Assembly: GCF_023721835.1 (NCBI RefSeq) | Contig: NZ_JAMKFE010000024.1 | Coordinates: 1-47,378 of the forward strand | Reading direction: 5' to 3' | Length of the DNA: 47,378 nt | Origin: Caldimonas mangrovi | GTDB lineage: Bacteria > Pseudomonadota > Gammaproteobacteria > Burkholderiales > Burkholderiaceae_C | The notes under the pieces: generated by a model | What the model saw: only the letters and a program-made list of their open reading frames with translations | The model's database searches: none | What the model was told of the DNA's origin: nothing | Made by a program: the position numbers and the translations under genes | In this document: piece by piece, positions 17,501-26,596 of the stretch | Numbering within the stretch: position 1 is the first letter of the stretch | Layout of the letters: each line of letters begins with the position of its first letter

Positions 17501-19549
17501 TGGCAGGCCTGGGTCGCGTGCGGCGCGCACCTGACGCGCATGGGCCGACTGGAAGAGGCGCTGGCGCTGCTGGAGCAGGCCATCGAACGCTTTCCGCTGC
17601 TGCCGCGCGTGTACGCCGAACAGGCCAACGCGCTGCTCGTCAGCGGCCGGCGCGACGCCGCGCGCGACAGCCTGCAGCGTGCGCTGCGCATCAACCCGGC
17701 GTGGCACACGGCGGTGCGCATGTACGTCGACTCGGTGCTCGACGAAGGCCATGAACTGACGCGCGCCCTGCAGGCGCTCGAACCTGCGCTGCACCGCACG
17801 CCCGACAACGCCGACCTGCGCGCGTTGCGCGGCTGGGTGCGCTGGCGCCAGGGCGAACGCGAGGCGGCGGTGCGCGACCTGCAGGCGGCCCTCGCGATCG
17901 AGCCCGGCCTGCGCTGGGCCTGGGATGCCTTGCTGCGCTGCGCACGCGAGATCGGCCAGCCCGAGCGGGCCTCGCAGGCTGCCGAAGAGGTGGTGCGCCA
18001 GCGCCCCGGCGACGCGCTGGCGTGGCTGCGGCTGGCCGAGTACGCCGCCCAGCCGCAGCGAGCGCTCGAAGCAGCCGAACAAGGCCTCAAGCTGGAACCG
18101 CACCATCAGCCGCTGTACGAAGCTCGCCTGCAGCTGCTGCTCGACGGCGGGCTGCATGCCGAGGTCGAAGCGGCGCTCGACGTGTCGCCGTGGGGCGCGC
18201 AGCCGCCGGCACCGATCGCCGTGTTCAGGCCGCGCCTCGCGCGCCGCCGCGGCGATACCGACGCCGCCTTCGCCACGATGCGTGCGCTGCTGGAGCGCGA
18301 TCCCCACCATTACCCGGCGTGGCGCGAACTGGCCGACTGGTACGACGAGGCCGACCGCTGCGCCGACTATCTCGAGGCCGCACGCCAGATGGTGCGGCTC
18401 GCGCCGCAGGCTGCCGTTGCGCACGGCTATCTCGGCCATGCGCAGTCGCGCCTCGGTGACAAGGCGGGCGCGGCCGAGGCCCTGCACCGCGCGTTCTCGC
18501 TCGATCCGTCGTACGGATTTGCGGGCCTGCAACTGATCGACCTCGACATCGAAGCGGGCCGCCTGGAGCGTGCGGCGCAGACGCTCGAGGCGCTGTCACG
18601 ACACGACACGTCGCCTTATCTCGCGCTGCGGCAGATGCGCCATGCCATCGCCCGAGGTGACCCGGCTGCGGCGATGCAGGCGCTCGACGCCATCATCGGC
18701 GCCGGGCAGGTGCCGGCCGACCTGTGCGAGCTGGCGCTGAAAGAGGCACAGGAGGCTGGCTGGCTGCCGGCCGTGCTTGAACGCGCCCGGCACGCCGTCG
18801 TGCAGGGCCGCTGCGCACGCCCGGCCGCACGCCTGTGGCTGCGGCATCAGAAGGGCGGCCTGCTGCCGGGCAGCCGCTACCGCGCGGTGAAGCGCGCGAT
18901 GGAACGCGACCCGGGGCACGCCTTGAAGCAGGCCTTCCTGGTGCAACTGGGCGAGCAGCCTGACAAAAGCTTGCTCAACCGTTTCGTCGGAGACCACCGC
19001 GACGTGTTGCGCGGCGACCTCGAGTGCTGGGCACTGGTGGGCTATGCGTATGTCTCGCACGGCCTGCACCACCAGACCGCCGCATGGCTGGACGACTGGC
19101 GCCAGCGGCCCGACGCACCCGCCTGGGCGCTCGACAACCTGGCCTTGTCGCTGCGGCAGCTCGGCCGGCACCGGGCCGCGCGCGAGGTGTCGAACCGCTC
19201 GCTCGAACTGCTGCCGGCCAACGCCGACGCCTTGACCTGGGTGGCGCTCGACCACGCCCACGAAGACGACCTGCCCGCGCTGCAGCGTGTGCTCGACAGT
19301 GTCGACCCGGCGGGCGTGAACCCGTACTTCCAACACCTGCTGTTCGCGATGCGCGGCTATGTCGAAGCGGTGCAGGCCGCGGACAGCCGCTGCGCGCTCA
19401 CCCACTTTGCCAGCGTGCACCGCAGCGGCAGCAAGGACCGCGTGCTGAAGACGCTGGCGGGCGTGCTGATGCAGCGCCTCCTGGCGCGGCATACCCCGCC
19501 GTGGGTGCGGCCGTGGCGCCGCCTGCAGTTCGCGCTGGGCTGGGGCTGA
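14573..19549 (+). CDS. Giant TPR protein with embedded C39-like cysteine protease domain
   Basis: A 1658-residue protein without signal peptide or membrane span. Residues 1-300 are tetratricopeptide repeats (for example [20 protein letters not shown]). Residues about 310-460 form a papain-fold C39-like domain: Gln320 and Cys325 in [11 protein letters not shown], His402 in [12 protein letters not shown], and Asp420 in LLIRDPS give a complete catalytic set. Residues about 470-1658 are a long array of TPRs. The architecture suggests a peptidase held in a scaffold that binds protein partners; C39 domains elsewhere cut Gly-Gly leader peptides, but no such peptide or transporter is adjacent. It stands alone on its strand with a possible GAGG ribosome binding site. 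Function unknown. Confidence 0.85.
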   Translation: MIGEEAVGVQPGRPAEQAAAPVLEQAEHLMARGLYLNAQALLPALEADDSAQARLTAARLLWHLGARREADGRVLRTWRRHRDDPAAVVDMIRSVGSRRGPYRAWKLLEAHPLPADAPDKLRADWHSLCAGTLGWLRDFERAEAEHRSALALDANEAWVRVEWSYVCEQRDAYDEALAQAREALRLRPGYRPALQAVAHFCTLLGRDDEALALLGDAVRGTQAAALAMPLFELQMERGLHADALQTLDRCRRYLARADIGIEQWLAARRADVALRLGDVAGARAHALLAGGPFYEGLAKRLEDTSLSECRVELPVGFVRQHFNTCAPATLATLSRYWSRPAPHLEIAEAICYDGTPNHSERRWAEEQAFLTREFTVDWDTARALLDAGVPFTLTTVATHSAHLQAVIGYDELRGSLLIRDPSKRTHVEFDAASLFESHRPFGPRGMLLLPHEEAARIAGIALPESELWDGYHEVMYALSRHDRDAAVRAADALRARAPGHRLSLNADRSIAGYDGNEAAALDLTERLLALYPQEPNLQLSKAASLSVLGSREQCADWWATVQAGPGFDPVVAVRYAQFLSEDARRHREVFQLLEKTLTVHPTDGAAWFTLATLLWQRGRREQALQHYRIAACLQDTNEHHAESYVRACHVLHRSPEGFDFLFQRVIRLGPKSAYPVFTLFSQLEAVERTSEGFDLLRDAVCRRPDDPELLLFAAEVHLRYGEPARAGELLEQARPVAKRAGWLRLRSMHCRETGDTAQALALAREASAIEPLNVGFHRLVASLLAQTEGRAAALAHLRQVAHRHEHHFELQHLLLGWLPDDALPEAIERLHHMLRISPHNAWAHRELAIKLSAQRRFDEAWRSAQAALEMAPRQSETHSTLAYVRLREGRPDEARRHLRDAITLSVDNDYAVAALIDLDPSLAARREALDFVRGELTRQVTLGDGLLTFQETARTIMEPDELLAVLQGVLDRREDLWQAWVACGAHLTRMGRLEEALALLEQAIERFPLLPRVYAEQANALLVSGRRDAARDSLQRALRINPAWHTAVRMYVDSVLDEGHELTRALQALEPALHRTPDNADLRALRGWVRWRQGEREAAVRDLQAALAIEPGLRWAWDALLRCAREIGQPERASQAAEEVVRQRPGDALAWLRLAEYAAQPQRALEAAEQGLKLEPHHQPLYEARLQLLLDGGLHAEVEAALDVSPWGAQPPAPIAVFRPRLARRRGDTDAAFATMRALLERDPHHYPAWRELADWYDEADRCADYLEAARQMVRLAPQAAVAHGYLGHAQSRLGDKAGAAEALHRAFSLDPSYGFAGLQLIDLDIEAGRLERAAQTLEALSRHDTSPYLALRQMRHAIARGDPAAAMQALDAIIGAGQVPADLCELALKEAQEAGWLPAVLERARHAVVQGRCARPAARLWLRHQKGGLLPGSRYRAVKRAMERDPGHALKQAFLVQLGEQPDKSLLNRFVGDHRDVLRGDLECWALVGYAYVSHGLHHQTAAWLDDWRQRPDAPAWALDNLALSLRQLGRHRAAREVSNRSLELLPANADALTWVALDHAHEDDLPALQRVLDSVDPAGVNPYFQHLLFAMRGYVEAVQAADSRCALTHFASVHRSGSKDRVLKTLAGVLMQRLLARHTPPWVRPWRRLQFALGWG

Positions 19550-19553
19550 GGCG

Positions 19554-19919
19554 TCAGGCCGCCTGCCGTGCGCCGTCGCCGGCCATCGGCTCGGCCGGGG
19601 CGAGGGTGCGCCGCTTCTTGACCACCACCACCGGCGTGGCGCGGTTGACGGCGTAGCGTGCCCGCTTTTCTTCCGCGGCGACCGCCACCTGCGCACGCCG
19701 TACCGCGCTGCGCAGCTGGCTGTTCGACAGCGGCGAGAGGTAGTCGCCGTTGACCTGGTAGTAGCGGCCATCGGCGCCCAGCCCGAGGGCGCCGACCTGC
19801 GCGCCCTTCTCGACGCTGCCCAGCAGTTCGAGGCCGTCGTCGGCATTGCGTGCGTGCGTGTAGCGGCGCCAATGCAGCTCGCCCAGGCGCACCACCCAGC
19901 GTTGAGAGGTCTTCGCCAT
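19554..19919 (-). CDS. Small basic hypothetical protein
   Basis: A 121-residue protein, MAKTSQRWVVRLGELHWRRY, with a compact beta-rich first part (GAQVGALGLGADGRYYQVNG) and a basic, Ala-rich tail (VVVVKKRRTLAP). No family was recognised. It ends four bases from the convergent stop of the giant TPR gene. The start at 19919 was preferred to one 36 bases upstream because the preceding segment is low-complexity. It could be a DNA- or RNA-binding accessory protein, but that is only a guess from its charge. Confidence 0.55.
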   Translation of the reverse strand: MAKTSQRWVVRLGELHWRRYTHARNADDGLELLGSVEKGAQVGALGLGADGRYYQVNGDYLSPLSNSQLRSAVRRAQVAVAAEEKRARYAVNRATPVVVVKKRRTLAPAEPMAGDGARQAA

Positions 19920-20220
19920 CGTCAGGCTCGCACCGCCGCGGCCCGCGGCGTGCATGGCGTACGGGGGCGTCGGGCATCGGACGGGCCGGTCATGCCGACC
20001 CCAGGCGCTGTGGCAGTTGCCGGCATGGAACCTCCCCGGGCATTCGTTTGCCCTGTGCGGGGCCGGATTTTGCCTAGCGAACGTATCGGCACGTGTAACG
20101 CGGGCCGATCATTTACACAGCGCTACAAAACAGGCATCAGGAGCGGCGCAAAGGAGACGTCCGCAGCCTTGCAGTAAAGCGAAGTTACAGTTCCCCTCTC
20201 GTGGGAATCGAAGGAGGCAC
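19920..20220. other. Divergent intergenic region with no recognised element
   Basis: This 301-base gap separates the small basic protein from the lipoprotein gene. It turns notably AT-richer from about 20070 onward, as expected for promoters, but no -35/-10 pair of good quality was found. A strong Shine-Dalgarno, GAAGGAGG, lies just before 20221. Confidence 0.4.
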
Positions 20221-21114
20221 ATGTTGAGGAGGTTTGCATGGATGGCCTGCGTGGCGCTGCTGGTGGGGTGTGCCACGCCCGTGTACGTGGACACCCCGCC
20301 GAAACTCCCCCAGGACATCTTCGTGGATGTCGAGCGTGGCGAGGTCCGCTGGGGCCTGCGGCCTTTCGGTGCTTATCAGTTGCCTGGCTCTCAGGTGTTC
20401 GTTATCGGTTCGCAGCACGGCATGCAACCCGCCGGGATGTTCGGGCTGTTGACCTTCATGGTGGCGGACGGCGTCAACCAGGCGTCGGTCAAGGCCGAGG
20501 CGCAAAAGGTCGGGCAGGCGCTCGCGCAGAAGTTCGGCGTCGCAACGCAGGAGTTTCTGGATGCGGCCGCGCAGCGGCGGGGCTATCCGATGCGTTTCGG
20601 GGAATCCGACTGGACACAGCGGGTGAAGGGGCTTGCAATGACCGTCGATCCCTCAGTGGTGCTGCACCGGGTCGACGGCACGAAGTTCCGGCCTTATGTC
20701 GCGCTCCACGTGGAGCGCATCGGAGAAACCGTCGCAGACAGCTATGACAGCGTCTTCGTTGCCATCGTTGACGAGGCCCGTCCTCTTGGCGGAAAAGACG
20801 GCTGGATCGACGAGGGTCAGGACCGTTTCCGGCCAGTGGTGCTCGATGCACTGAGGCTCCTGGCCGACGCCATGCTCGAGGAGGTGTCGGGCGGTCTTCC
20901 GCGGACTGATCTGAAGCAAGCCGCCGTCGCCCTCCGCACCTTGGATTCGACGGCCGAGCGAGACGTGCCGGCGGCGTTCCGAGAGGGCTATGCAGGCCGG
21001 CTGCTGGTGTATCCCAACACGAATATGCCGAGGCAGATCTATCTGGTGCCGCCGTCGCTGCTGAGCATGAAGGATGTCAAACCCTTCCGTGAGCGAACGG
21101 CTGCAGTTCGCTGA
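20221..21114 (+). CDS. Hypothetical lipoprotein
   Basis: A 297-residue protein with a lipoprotein signal peptide, MLRRFAWMACVALLVGCATP (lipobox LVGC, Cys17). The mature part has a two-lobed alpha/beta look (QDIFVDVERGEVRWGLRPFG; FRPYVALHVERIGETVADSY) and no recognised catalytic motif. The start is fixed by GAAGGAGG and the signal peptide. It is not in an operon; the next gene is convergent. A surface or periplasmic structural role is likely, but nothing more specific can be supported. Confidence 0.7.
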   Translation: MLRRFAWMACVALLVGCATPVYVDTPPKLPQDIFVDVERGEVRWGLRPFGAYQLPGSQVFVIGSQHGMQPAGMFGLLTFMVADGVNQASVKAEAQKVGQALAQKFGVATQEFLDAAAQRRGYPMRFGESDWTQRVKGLAMTVDPSVVLHRVDGTKFRPYVALHVERIGETVADSYDSVFVAIVDEARPLGGKDGWIDEGQDRFRPVVLDALRLLADAMLEEVSGGLPRTDLKQAAVALRTLDSTAERDVPAAFREGYAGRLLVYPNTNMPRQIYLVPPSLLSMKDVKPFRERTAAVR

Positions 21115-21124
21115 GCGTGGTTGG

Positions 21125-21847
21125 TCAAGGCCCCGGCGCCTGCCGCAGGTCCTCGAGCCATTGCTCGAATGCCTGCTCGCGGTCCGGCGAACGCAGCCGC
21201 AGCAGCGCCGACGGATGCAGCGTGATCAGCACCGGCGTGCCGTCGTCGCGCTGCAGCCACTGCCCGCGCTCCTTCATGACCGGAACGGCCCGCCCCAGCA
21301 GTGAACGTGCGGCGGTCGCGCCGAGGGCGACGATGGCTTGCGGGCGGACGGCGGCAATCTCGCTTTCCAGCCAGTGCAGGCAGGCAGCCGCCTCGCGCTG
21401 GCCGGGGGTCTTGTGCAGGCGCCGCTTGCCGCGCAGCTCGTACTTGAAGTGCTTGACGGCATTGGTGACGTAGAGCTTCTCGCGCGGCCAGCCGAGTGCG
21501 GCCAGCGCGCGGTCGAGCAGCCGGCCCGCCGGGCCGACGAAGGGGCGGCCCGCCAGGTCTTCCTGGTCGCCGGGCTGCTCGCCGACCAGCATCAGCGGCG
21601 CCTGGGCGTGGCCTTCGCCCCAGACGGTCTGGATGGCGTGGAAGCCGATCGGGCATTCGCGGCAGGCGGCGGCGTCCTCGGCCAAGCCGCGCAGCGTGGC
21701 GGCGCGGCCGCGCAGGACCACCTGGGGCAGGCGCGGCGGCGGGTCTTCAGGCAGCGGCTTGGGTGGCAGCGGCGCGGCCTGGGGCGGCACGAAAGGACGT
21801 TCCGAGCGGCGGCCCGGAACGAAAGCATCGGGGGCGGCGTCGGGCAT
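21125..21847 (-). CDS. udgX: UdgX-family uracil-DNA glycosylase
   Basis: A 240-residue member of the uracil-DNA glycosylase superfamily. It has the UdgX form of motif A, GEQPGDQED (residues 89-97), and the UdgX-specific loop KRRLH with His145, the residue that in characterised UdgX attacks the sugar and stays covalently bound to DNA after removing uracil. The C-terminal HPSALL motif is present, and CREC at 62-65 fits part of an iron-sulfur site. A Pro-rich tail of about 40 residues precedes the domain. It is the last gene of an operon with GT2 and PIG-L genes, 12 bases behind GT2. The usual DUF4130/radical SAM partners are absent here. Confidence 0.85.
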   Translation of the reverse strand: MPDAAPDAFVPGRRSERPFVPPQAAPLPPKPLPEDPPPRLPQVVLRGRAATLRGLAEDAAACRECPIGFHAIQTVWGEGHAQAPLMLVGEQPGDQEDLAGRPFVGPAGRLLDRALAALGWPREKLYVTNAVKHFKYELRGKRRLHKTPGQREAAACLHWLESEIAAVRPQAIVALGATAARSLLGRAVPVMKERGQWLQRDDGTPVLITLHPSALLRLRSPDREQAFEQWLEDLRQAPGP

Positions 21848-21859
21848 GGCACGGCCTGG

Positions 21860-22771
21860 TCAGGCGCCTGCCGCGGCCGGCCGTGCGCGAATGCGGCGAG
21901 GCGCACCGAGCACCTGCTGGCGCATGCGCTCCACCTCGGGCGGGACGACGCGGCGATGCCGCAGCACCCAAGGCAGACCGACCAGCGCACGGACGAGTAC
22001 GGGCCACAGCAGCCCGGCGTCCGCAGCCTCGCGCAGCACCCGGTGCGTCTCGTGGCGCAGGCTCGCGCCCGGCAGGCGCAGCCACGCGATCCACAGGGCG
22101 TTGCGGGCATGCAGCAGCTGTCGCCGGCGCGTGTCGCGCGACGAAGAGGGATGGTGATGCACCGTCAACCCGGGCTCGTACGCCATCTGCCAGCCGGCTG
22201 TGAGCAGGTCCAGGCCCATCAGCCGCTCCTCGCCGCCGATGAACAGCCGCGGCTCATAGCCGCCGACCGCGCGAAAGGCTTCGGTGCGCATCACCACGGC
22301 CCCGGCCATGAAGCCGATCAGGGCCGGGCCCGGCAGCCCTGCGCCAGGCAAGGGGCTGCGCGCCATGAAGCGGCAGGTCGGGTCTTCGCATTCTTCGGGC
22401 CCGACCAGCACGCGGGCGGCCAGTGCGCCGAGGTGCGGGTGCGCGTCGAGCAGCTCGGCGGCGCGACGCAACGCGCCTGGCGCCCACCAGGTGTCGTCGT
22501 CGCAGAAGGCGACGTAAGGCGTGCGCACCCGCTCGACGCCGGCATTGCGGCCGGCCGCGCCCAGGTTGCGTGGGCAGCGCACCAGCTGCACCTGCGGGAA
22601 CTCGCGCGCCACGCGCTCGGCGCTGCGGCCGCGTGCATCGTTGTCGACAACGATGAGCCGCGGCTGCTCGGGCAGCGCGGACAACCGGTGCAAGGTGCGC
22701 AGCAACTCGCCGGTGCGGCGGTGCGTGAGCACGACGACGCTGAGACGGGGATCGGGATCAATCGGCGTCAT
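21860..22771 (-). CDS. Family 2 glycosyltransferase
   Basis: A 303-residue GT-A fold protein. Its nucleotide-sugar binding part starts LSVVVLTHRRTGELLRTLHR. It has NLGAAGRNAGVER, typical of rhamnosyl/galactofuranosyl-like GT2 enzymes, the metal-binding CDDDTWW, and FIGGEERLMGLDLL with the acceptor-side Glu-Glu. No membrane helix is obvious, so it acts at the cytoplasmic face. Its first 14 bases overlap the end of the PIG-L gene, which suggests a two-step modification of one glycan or glycolipid. Acceptor and donor are unknown. Confidence 0.85.
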   Translation of the reverse strand: MTPIDPDPRLSVVVLTHRRTGELLRTLHRLSALPEQPRLIVVDNDARGRSAERVAREFPQVQLVRCPRNLGAAGRNAGVERVRTPYVAFCDDDTWWAPGALRRAAELLDAHPHLGALAARVLVGPEECEDPTCRFMARSPLPGAGLPGPALIGFMAGAVVMRTEAFRAVGGYEPRLFIGGEERLMGLDLLTAGWQMAYEPGLTVHHHPSSSRDTRRRQLLHARNALWIAWLRLPGASLRHETHRVLREAADAGLLWPVLVRALVGLPWVLRHRRVVPPEVERMRQQVLGAPRRIRARPAAAGA

Positions 22772-23504
22772 GGACTTCCTCTGCGGTGGCGGATGGCGCG
22801 CGCCGTCCGCGCGGCTTCGGTGCAGTCGCTTGCGTCAGCTGCCAGTAGCGTTCCGGGGCCTCGGTGTCCGCATAGCCGCCATCGCCGAAAGCGCGCAACT
22901 GGCTGGCATAGGCCTCGACGGCGCGGCGTTTCGCGGCGAGCGTGCCGGTGCGCTGCGGTGTGGCTGGCGTGGCGCAGATGCCGTGCCGGGTGAGCAGCGT
23001 CAGCCGCTGCTGCAGCAGGCCCGGCATGCGGCGGTACAGCGCGTCTTCGTACGCGAGCCACAGGCCGGCGGACGAGCGCTTCATGAGGCGCTCGCAGGCC
23101 TCGTGCACCAGGGCATGGTCGGAATGGAACAGACCCATCGGCATCAGCACCGCGTCAGGCCGCACCGCATCGAGGGCCGGGCGCAGCGCGGCCTCGATCT
23201 CGTCGCAGCCCGGCGTGCTTCCGTACTGGCCGTCGAGAAAGCTCAGCCACACCGGCTTCGCGCCCAGGCGGGCGAGCGCTTCGCGGTCTTCGACGTGGCG
23301 AGCGGCGACGGCTTGCTCGCTGCTGTCGAAGCCGCACTGCGCGTCCCACGGCGTCAGCCCGACCTCGGCCGCCGGTGCACCGGCGAACACCGTCAGCACA
23401 TGGCTGTGGGGGTGCGCGGCGAGCAGCTGCCCGCACGAGAACACGCCGTCGTCGAGATGGGGCGAGACGACCAGCAGGTGTTGCAGGGCGGGCAGGGCGG
23501 GCAT
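22758..23504 (-). CDS. PIG-L family N-deacetylase
   Basis: A 248-residue zinc hydrolase of the PIG-L/LmbE fold: SPHLDDGVFSCG with His16, Asp18 and Asp19, and HSDHALVHEAC (the second zinc-binding part). Family members remove acetyl groups from GlcNAc in glycolipids, thiols or antibiotics. The start at 23504 (MPALPALQHL) places the PHxDD motif at the usual distance. It is first in the operon PIG-L, GT2, UdgX. The tail after residue 220 is basic and disordered. Confidence 0.85.
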   Translation of the reverse strand: MPALPALQHLLVVSPHLDDGVFSCGQLLAAHPHSHVLTVFAGAPAAEVGLTPWDAQCGFDSSEQAVAARHVEDREALARLGAKPVWLSFLDGQYGSTPGCDEIEAALRPALDAVRPDAVLMPMGLFHSDHALVHEACERLMKRSSAGLWLAYEDALYRRMPGLLQQRLTLLTRHGICATPATPQRTGTLAAKRRAVEAYASQLRAFGDGGYADTEAPERYWQLTQATAPKPRGRRAPSATAEEVHDAD

Positions 23505-23599
23505 GCGAGGATGACGGCAGACGCGGCAAGGGTGTGAACTTCGGAGCACACGGCGTTCCTGTCTAATGCCCTGTCTCGCGTCCACCAGGAGCTTGTGCC

Positions 23600-24238
23600 A
23601 TGTTCGGCATCCACGACCTCGCGCTGTTCATCGTCTCGGGCCTGCTGCTCAACATCGCCCCCGGCCCCGACTCGCTGCTCATCATGACGCGCAGCGCCAC
23701 GCAAGGCTGGCGCGCGGGGTGCACGGCCGCGCTGGGCATCGGCGCGGGCACTTTCGTGCATATCTTTGCGGCGGCGCTTGGCCTGTCGGCGGTGCTGGCC
23801 ACATCGTCGGCGGCGTTCACGGTGGTCAAGCTGGCCGGTGCGGCTTACCTGGTGTGGGTGGGCATCGGCATGCTGCGCAGCCGCGCGACCGACGCGCCGC
23901 TGGAGGCGCGTGCGGATGCCCCCGTGCTGGCTTATCGCAGGATCTTCATGCAAGGCTTCCTGACCAACGCATTGAACCCCAAGGTCGCGATCTTCTTCCT
24001 CGCCTTCGTGCCGCAGTTCATTGCACCCGATGCGCCGAACAAGGCACTGGCCTTCGTCGTGCTGGGTCTGATCTTCAACCTCAACGGCATGCTGTGGTGC
24101 AACTTCCTGGCGGTGTTCACGGCGCTCGCGAGCCGCCGGCTGCGGGTCGGTGCCCGGGTGTCGACCTGGCTCAACCGCGCGATCGGCGGGGTGTTCGTGG
24201 CACTGGGGGTCAAGCTGGCGCTGTCGCGGCAGACTTGA
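23600..24238 (+). CDS. LysE/RhtB-family amino-acid exporter
   Basis: A 212-residue inner-membrane protein with six hydrophobic helices. It shows the family pattern NIAPGPDSLLIMTRSATQGW, GIGAGTFVHIFAAALGLSA, KLAGAAYLVWVGIGMLR and GFLTNALNPKVAIFFLAFVPQF. It exports amino acids or homoserine lactones by proton antiport. The next gene starts three bases after its stop, so they are probably co-transcribed, though no shared function is known. Confidence 0.9.
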   Translation: MFGIHDLALFIVSGLLLNIAPGPDSLLIMTRSATQGWRAGCTAALGIGAGTFVHIFAAALGLSAVLATSSAAFTVVKLAGAAYLVWVGIGMLRSRATDAPLEARADAPVLAYRRIFMQGFLTNALNPKVAIFFLAFVPQFIAPDAPNKALAFVVLGLIFNLNGMLWCNFLAVFTALASRRLRVGARVSTWLNRAIGGVFVALGVKLALSRQT

Positions 24239-24241
24239 CAC

Positions 24242-24724
24242 ATGCGCATCGGCCTGATTTCCGACACCCACGGATTGCTGCGCGACGAAGCGCTGGCGGC
24301 ACTGCGTGGCTGCGACCATATCGTGCATTCCGGCGACATCGGTACCGGCGGCATCCTCGAACGGTTGGCGGAACTGGCACCGGTGACGGCCATACGCGGC
24401 AACAACGACGAGGGCCTGTCGGCCTTCGAGCACCTGCCCGACACCTGCTGCGTCGACCTGGCCGGTACCCGCTTGTATGTTCTGCACGACCTGGCGCAAC
24501 TGGCCATCGACCCCGCCGTGCAGGGGGTGCAGCTGGTGGTCAGCGGTCACTCGCACAAGCCGCGCATCGACAGGCGCAACGGCGTGCTCTACGTCAACCC
24601 GGGCAGCGCCGGCCCGCGGCGCTTCGCGCTGCCCGTGGCCGTCGCGATCGTGACGGCCGACGCGCGCGGCTTACGCGCTGAAACGATCGAGCTGTCCGTC
24701 GCCGCGCCGCCCCGGCGCCGCTGA
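24242..24724 (+). CDS. YfcE/MJ0936-type metallophosphoesterase
   Basis: A 160-residue phosphodiesterase with the calcineurin-like metal motifs in order: ISDTHG (Asp8, His10), HSGDIG, RGNNDEG and SGHSHKPRI. The GNHD motif is GNND here, as in the MJ0936/YfcE subfamily. These enzymes hydrolyse phosphodiesters with two metal ions, often manganese; the natural substrate is usually unknown. It starts three bases after the LysE-type gene stop. Confidence 0.88.
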   Translation: MRIGLISDTHGLLRDEALAALRGCDHIVHSGDIGTGGILERLAELAPVTAIRGNNDEGLSAFEHLPDTCCVDLAGTRLYVLHDLAQLAIDPAVQGVQLVVSGHSHKPRIDRRNGVLYVNPGSAGPRRFALPVAVAIVTADARGLRAETIELSVAAPPRRR

Positions 24725-24787
24725 GGGCGGTGCAGGCACGCGGCCTGCAGGTATACAGGCTCTACCTCTACACCTGGAGCAACGACG

Positions 24788-25798
24788 ATGGCAAGAATCG
24801 AAAGCCGCAGCAACGGGCAGCACGACCCGAACGCCGTGGCGGCGCGCCAGCGCGCCATCCAACAGGAACAGGACCAGCGCGACGAAAGCAGCCAGCCGCA
24901 GGGCAAGTCCGCCAAGGAAGAGCCGCCGCCGACTGGCACGCGCGAACAACCGCGCAACCCGCTGCCGTCGCAGCACCTCGAAAAGCCCGGCCTCGAGGCC
25001 GAGATGGAACTCAAGCCGCGTTTCATGGCCCCCGACTACAAGGGCAGCGGCAAGCTGCAGGACATGGCCGCGCTCGTCACCGGCGGCGACTCGGGCATCG
25101 GCCGCGCGGTGGCGGTGCTCTATGCGCGCGAAGGCGCCGATGTCGCGATCGCCTACCTCAACGAACATGAAGACGCCGAGGAAACCAAGCGCTGCGTTGA
25201 GGCCGAGGGACGCCGCTGCATCCTGATTCCCGGTGACGTAAAGGACACCGCGTATTGCAAGCAGGCGGTCGAGAAGACGGTCAAGGCGTTCGGCAAGCTC
25301 GACATCCTGGTCAACAACGCGGCCTTCCAGGAGCACGCGCAATCGCTCGAGGACCTGAGCGAAGAGCGCTTCGACGAGACGCTGCGCACCAACGTGTACG
25401 GCTACTTCCACATGGCCAAGGCCGCGCTGCCGCATCTGAAGGAAGGCTCGTCCATCATTAACACCGGCTCGGTCGTGGGCCTGCGCGGCAGCAGCCACCT
25501 GCTCGACTACTCGACGACCAAGGGCGCCATCCATGCCTTCACGAAATCACTTGCGCAGAACGTGCTGAGCAAGGGCATCCGCGTCAACGCGGTGGCGCCG
25601 GGCCCGGTGTGGACGCCGCTGAACCCGGCCGATTCGCCGCCCGAGAAGATCAAGGACTTCGGCAAACAGACCGACATGAAGCGCGCGGCGCAGCCGGAAG
25701 AGCTGTCGCCGGCCTATGTGTTCCTGGCGTCGCCGGCGTGCTCTTCCTACATCACCGGCATCGTGTTGCCGGTGACGGGCAGCATCGGCGCGATCTGA
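24788..25798 (+). CDS. Short-chain dehydrogenase with long charged N-terminus (YghA/YdaD-type)
   Basis: A 336-residue oxidoreductase. Residues 1-75 are a hydrophilic, Gln/Glu-rich extension seen in the stress-associated YghA/YdaD group. The SDR core has TGGDSGIG at 98-105, NNAA near 176, Ser228, and YSTTK with Tyr241 and Lys245. The end reads VLPVTGSIGAI where most relatives have PVTGG. It reduces carbonyl compounds with NAD(P)H; the substrate is unknown. It sits 63 bases after the phosphoesterase gene with its own leader. Confidence 0.88.
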   Translation: MARIESRSNGQHDPNAVAARQRAIQQEQDQRDESSQPQGKSAKEEPPPTGTREQPRNPLPSQHLEKPGLEAEMELKPRFMAPDYKGSGKLQDMAALVTGGDSGIGRAVAVLYAREGADVAIAYLNEHEDAEETKRCVEAEGRRCILIPGDVKDTAYCKQAVEKTVKAFGKLDILVNNAAFQEHAQSLEDLSEERFDETLRTNVYGYFHMAKAALPHLKEGSSIINTGSVVGLRGSSHLLDYSTTKGAIHAFTKSLAQNVLSKGIRVNAVAPGPVWTPLNPADSPPEKIKDFGKQTDMKRAAQPEELSPAYVFLASPACSSYITGIVLPVTGSIGAI

Positions 25799-25810
25799 CG
25801 CGCCCGGCGC

Positions 25811-26104
25811 TCAGGTGGCCGCCTGCGCTTTCTGCGCAGGCGCCGGCGTGCGCGTGTAGATGATCTTGCGGGTGCCGCCGTTGCAGCTGCCGACGATCTT
25901 GCCGTCGGCGGTTTCGTCGGCCGGCACCAGGTCCAGCCGGTAGTGCCGCACGCCGTGCGCCTGCAGCTTGTCTTCGATCTGCTCGAGCAGCACGGTGCAT
26001 TCGAGGCGTTCGGCCGCCGCGGTCGCAGGCAGCGCTGCGGCAGCGGCAAGGCACAGGCCGCCGAGCAGGCGGGCCGAAAGAGCAGGGGGCGGGGCGCGTT
26101 TCAT
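25811..26104 (-). CDS. DUF1161 small periplasmic protein
   Basis: A 97-residue protein with a signal peptide (LLGGLCLAAAAALPATAAAE). The short mature domain has one Cys in each half (LECTVLLEQIEDKLQAHGV and KIVGSCNGGTRKIIYTR), matching the DUF1161 pattern. The two cysteines may form a disulfide. The start at 26104 has GGAG upstream. It is convergent with the SDR gene and transcribed alone. Family function is unknown. Confidence 0.72.
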   Translation of the reverse strand: MKRAPPPALSARLLGGLCLAAAAALPATAAAERLECTVLLEQIEDKLQAHGVRHYRLDLVPADETADGKIVGSCNGGTRKIIYTRTPAPAQKAQAAT

Positions 26105-26197
26105 CGGGGATCTCCGCAACACTGCCACGTTGGCAGCAGGCCGGATGCTGCGGCCCGTGCATGCGCGCCCTGTGAAGTCTGCGTGAAGCAGCCCGGC

Positions 26198-26557
26198 TCA
26201 GGAGCAGACCGCCTCGACGTTGTGGCCGTCGGGGTCGAGCAGGAAGGCGGCGTAGTACGTGGCGCTGTAGTCCGGCCGTGGGCCGGCTGCGCCGTTGTCT
26301 CGCCCGCCGGTGTCCAGGCCGATGGCGTGGAAACGCTGGACGGCGGCGTGATTCGCCGCCTTGAACGCCACGTGGGTCGTGGTGGCCGGTTGTTGCGACG
26401 CCGGATACAGCCACAACGCCGGCGCACCCTTCGGGCCGAAGCCGGCACAGCTGTCGTCGCGGTAGCACAGCACATGACCGAGCGGCGCCAGCACCGCTTC
26501 GTAGAAGCGGACGCTGGTGTCCAGGTCGGCGACCTTCAATCCGATGTGATCGAACAT
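26198..26557 (-). CDS. VOC-family (glyoxalase/dioxygenase fold) protein
   Basis: A 119-residue protein with paired beta-alpha-beta-beta-beta modules: MFDHIGLKVADLDTSVRFYE at the start, THVAFKAANHAAVQRFHAIG in the middle, and FLLDPDGHNVEAVC at the end, with the usual metal-site His and Glu positions. It may be a glyoxalase-like lyase or a resistance protein. The start has GAGGAG upstream. It lies 39 bases after the stop of an AraC regulator on the same strand and may be controlled by it. Confidence 0.85.
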   Translation of the reverse strand: MFDHIGLKVADLDTSVRFYEAVLAPLGHVLCYRDDSCAGFGPKGAPALWLYPASQQPATTTHVAFKAANHAAVQRFHAIGLDTGGRDNGAAGPRPDYSATYYAAFLLDPDGHNVEAVCS

Positions 26558-26596
26558 GGAGACTCCTCGCAGGGGCAAAAGCCCATGCTAGGCGGC

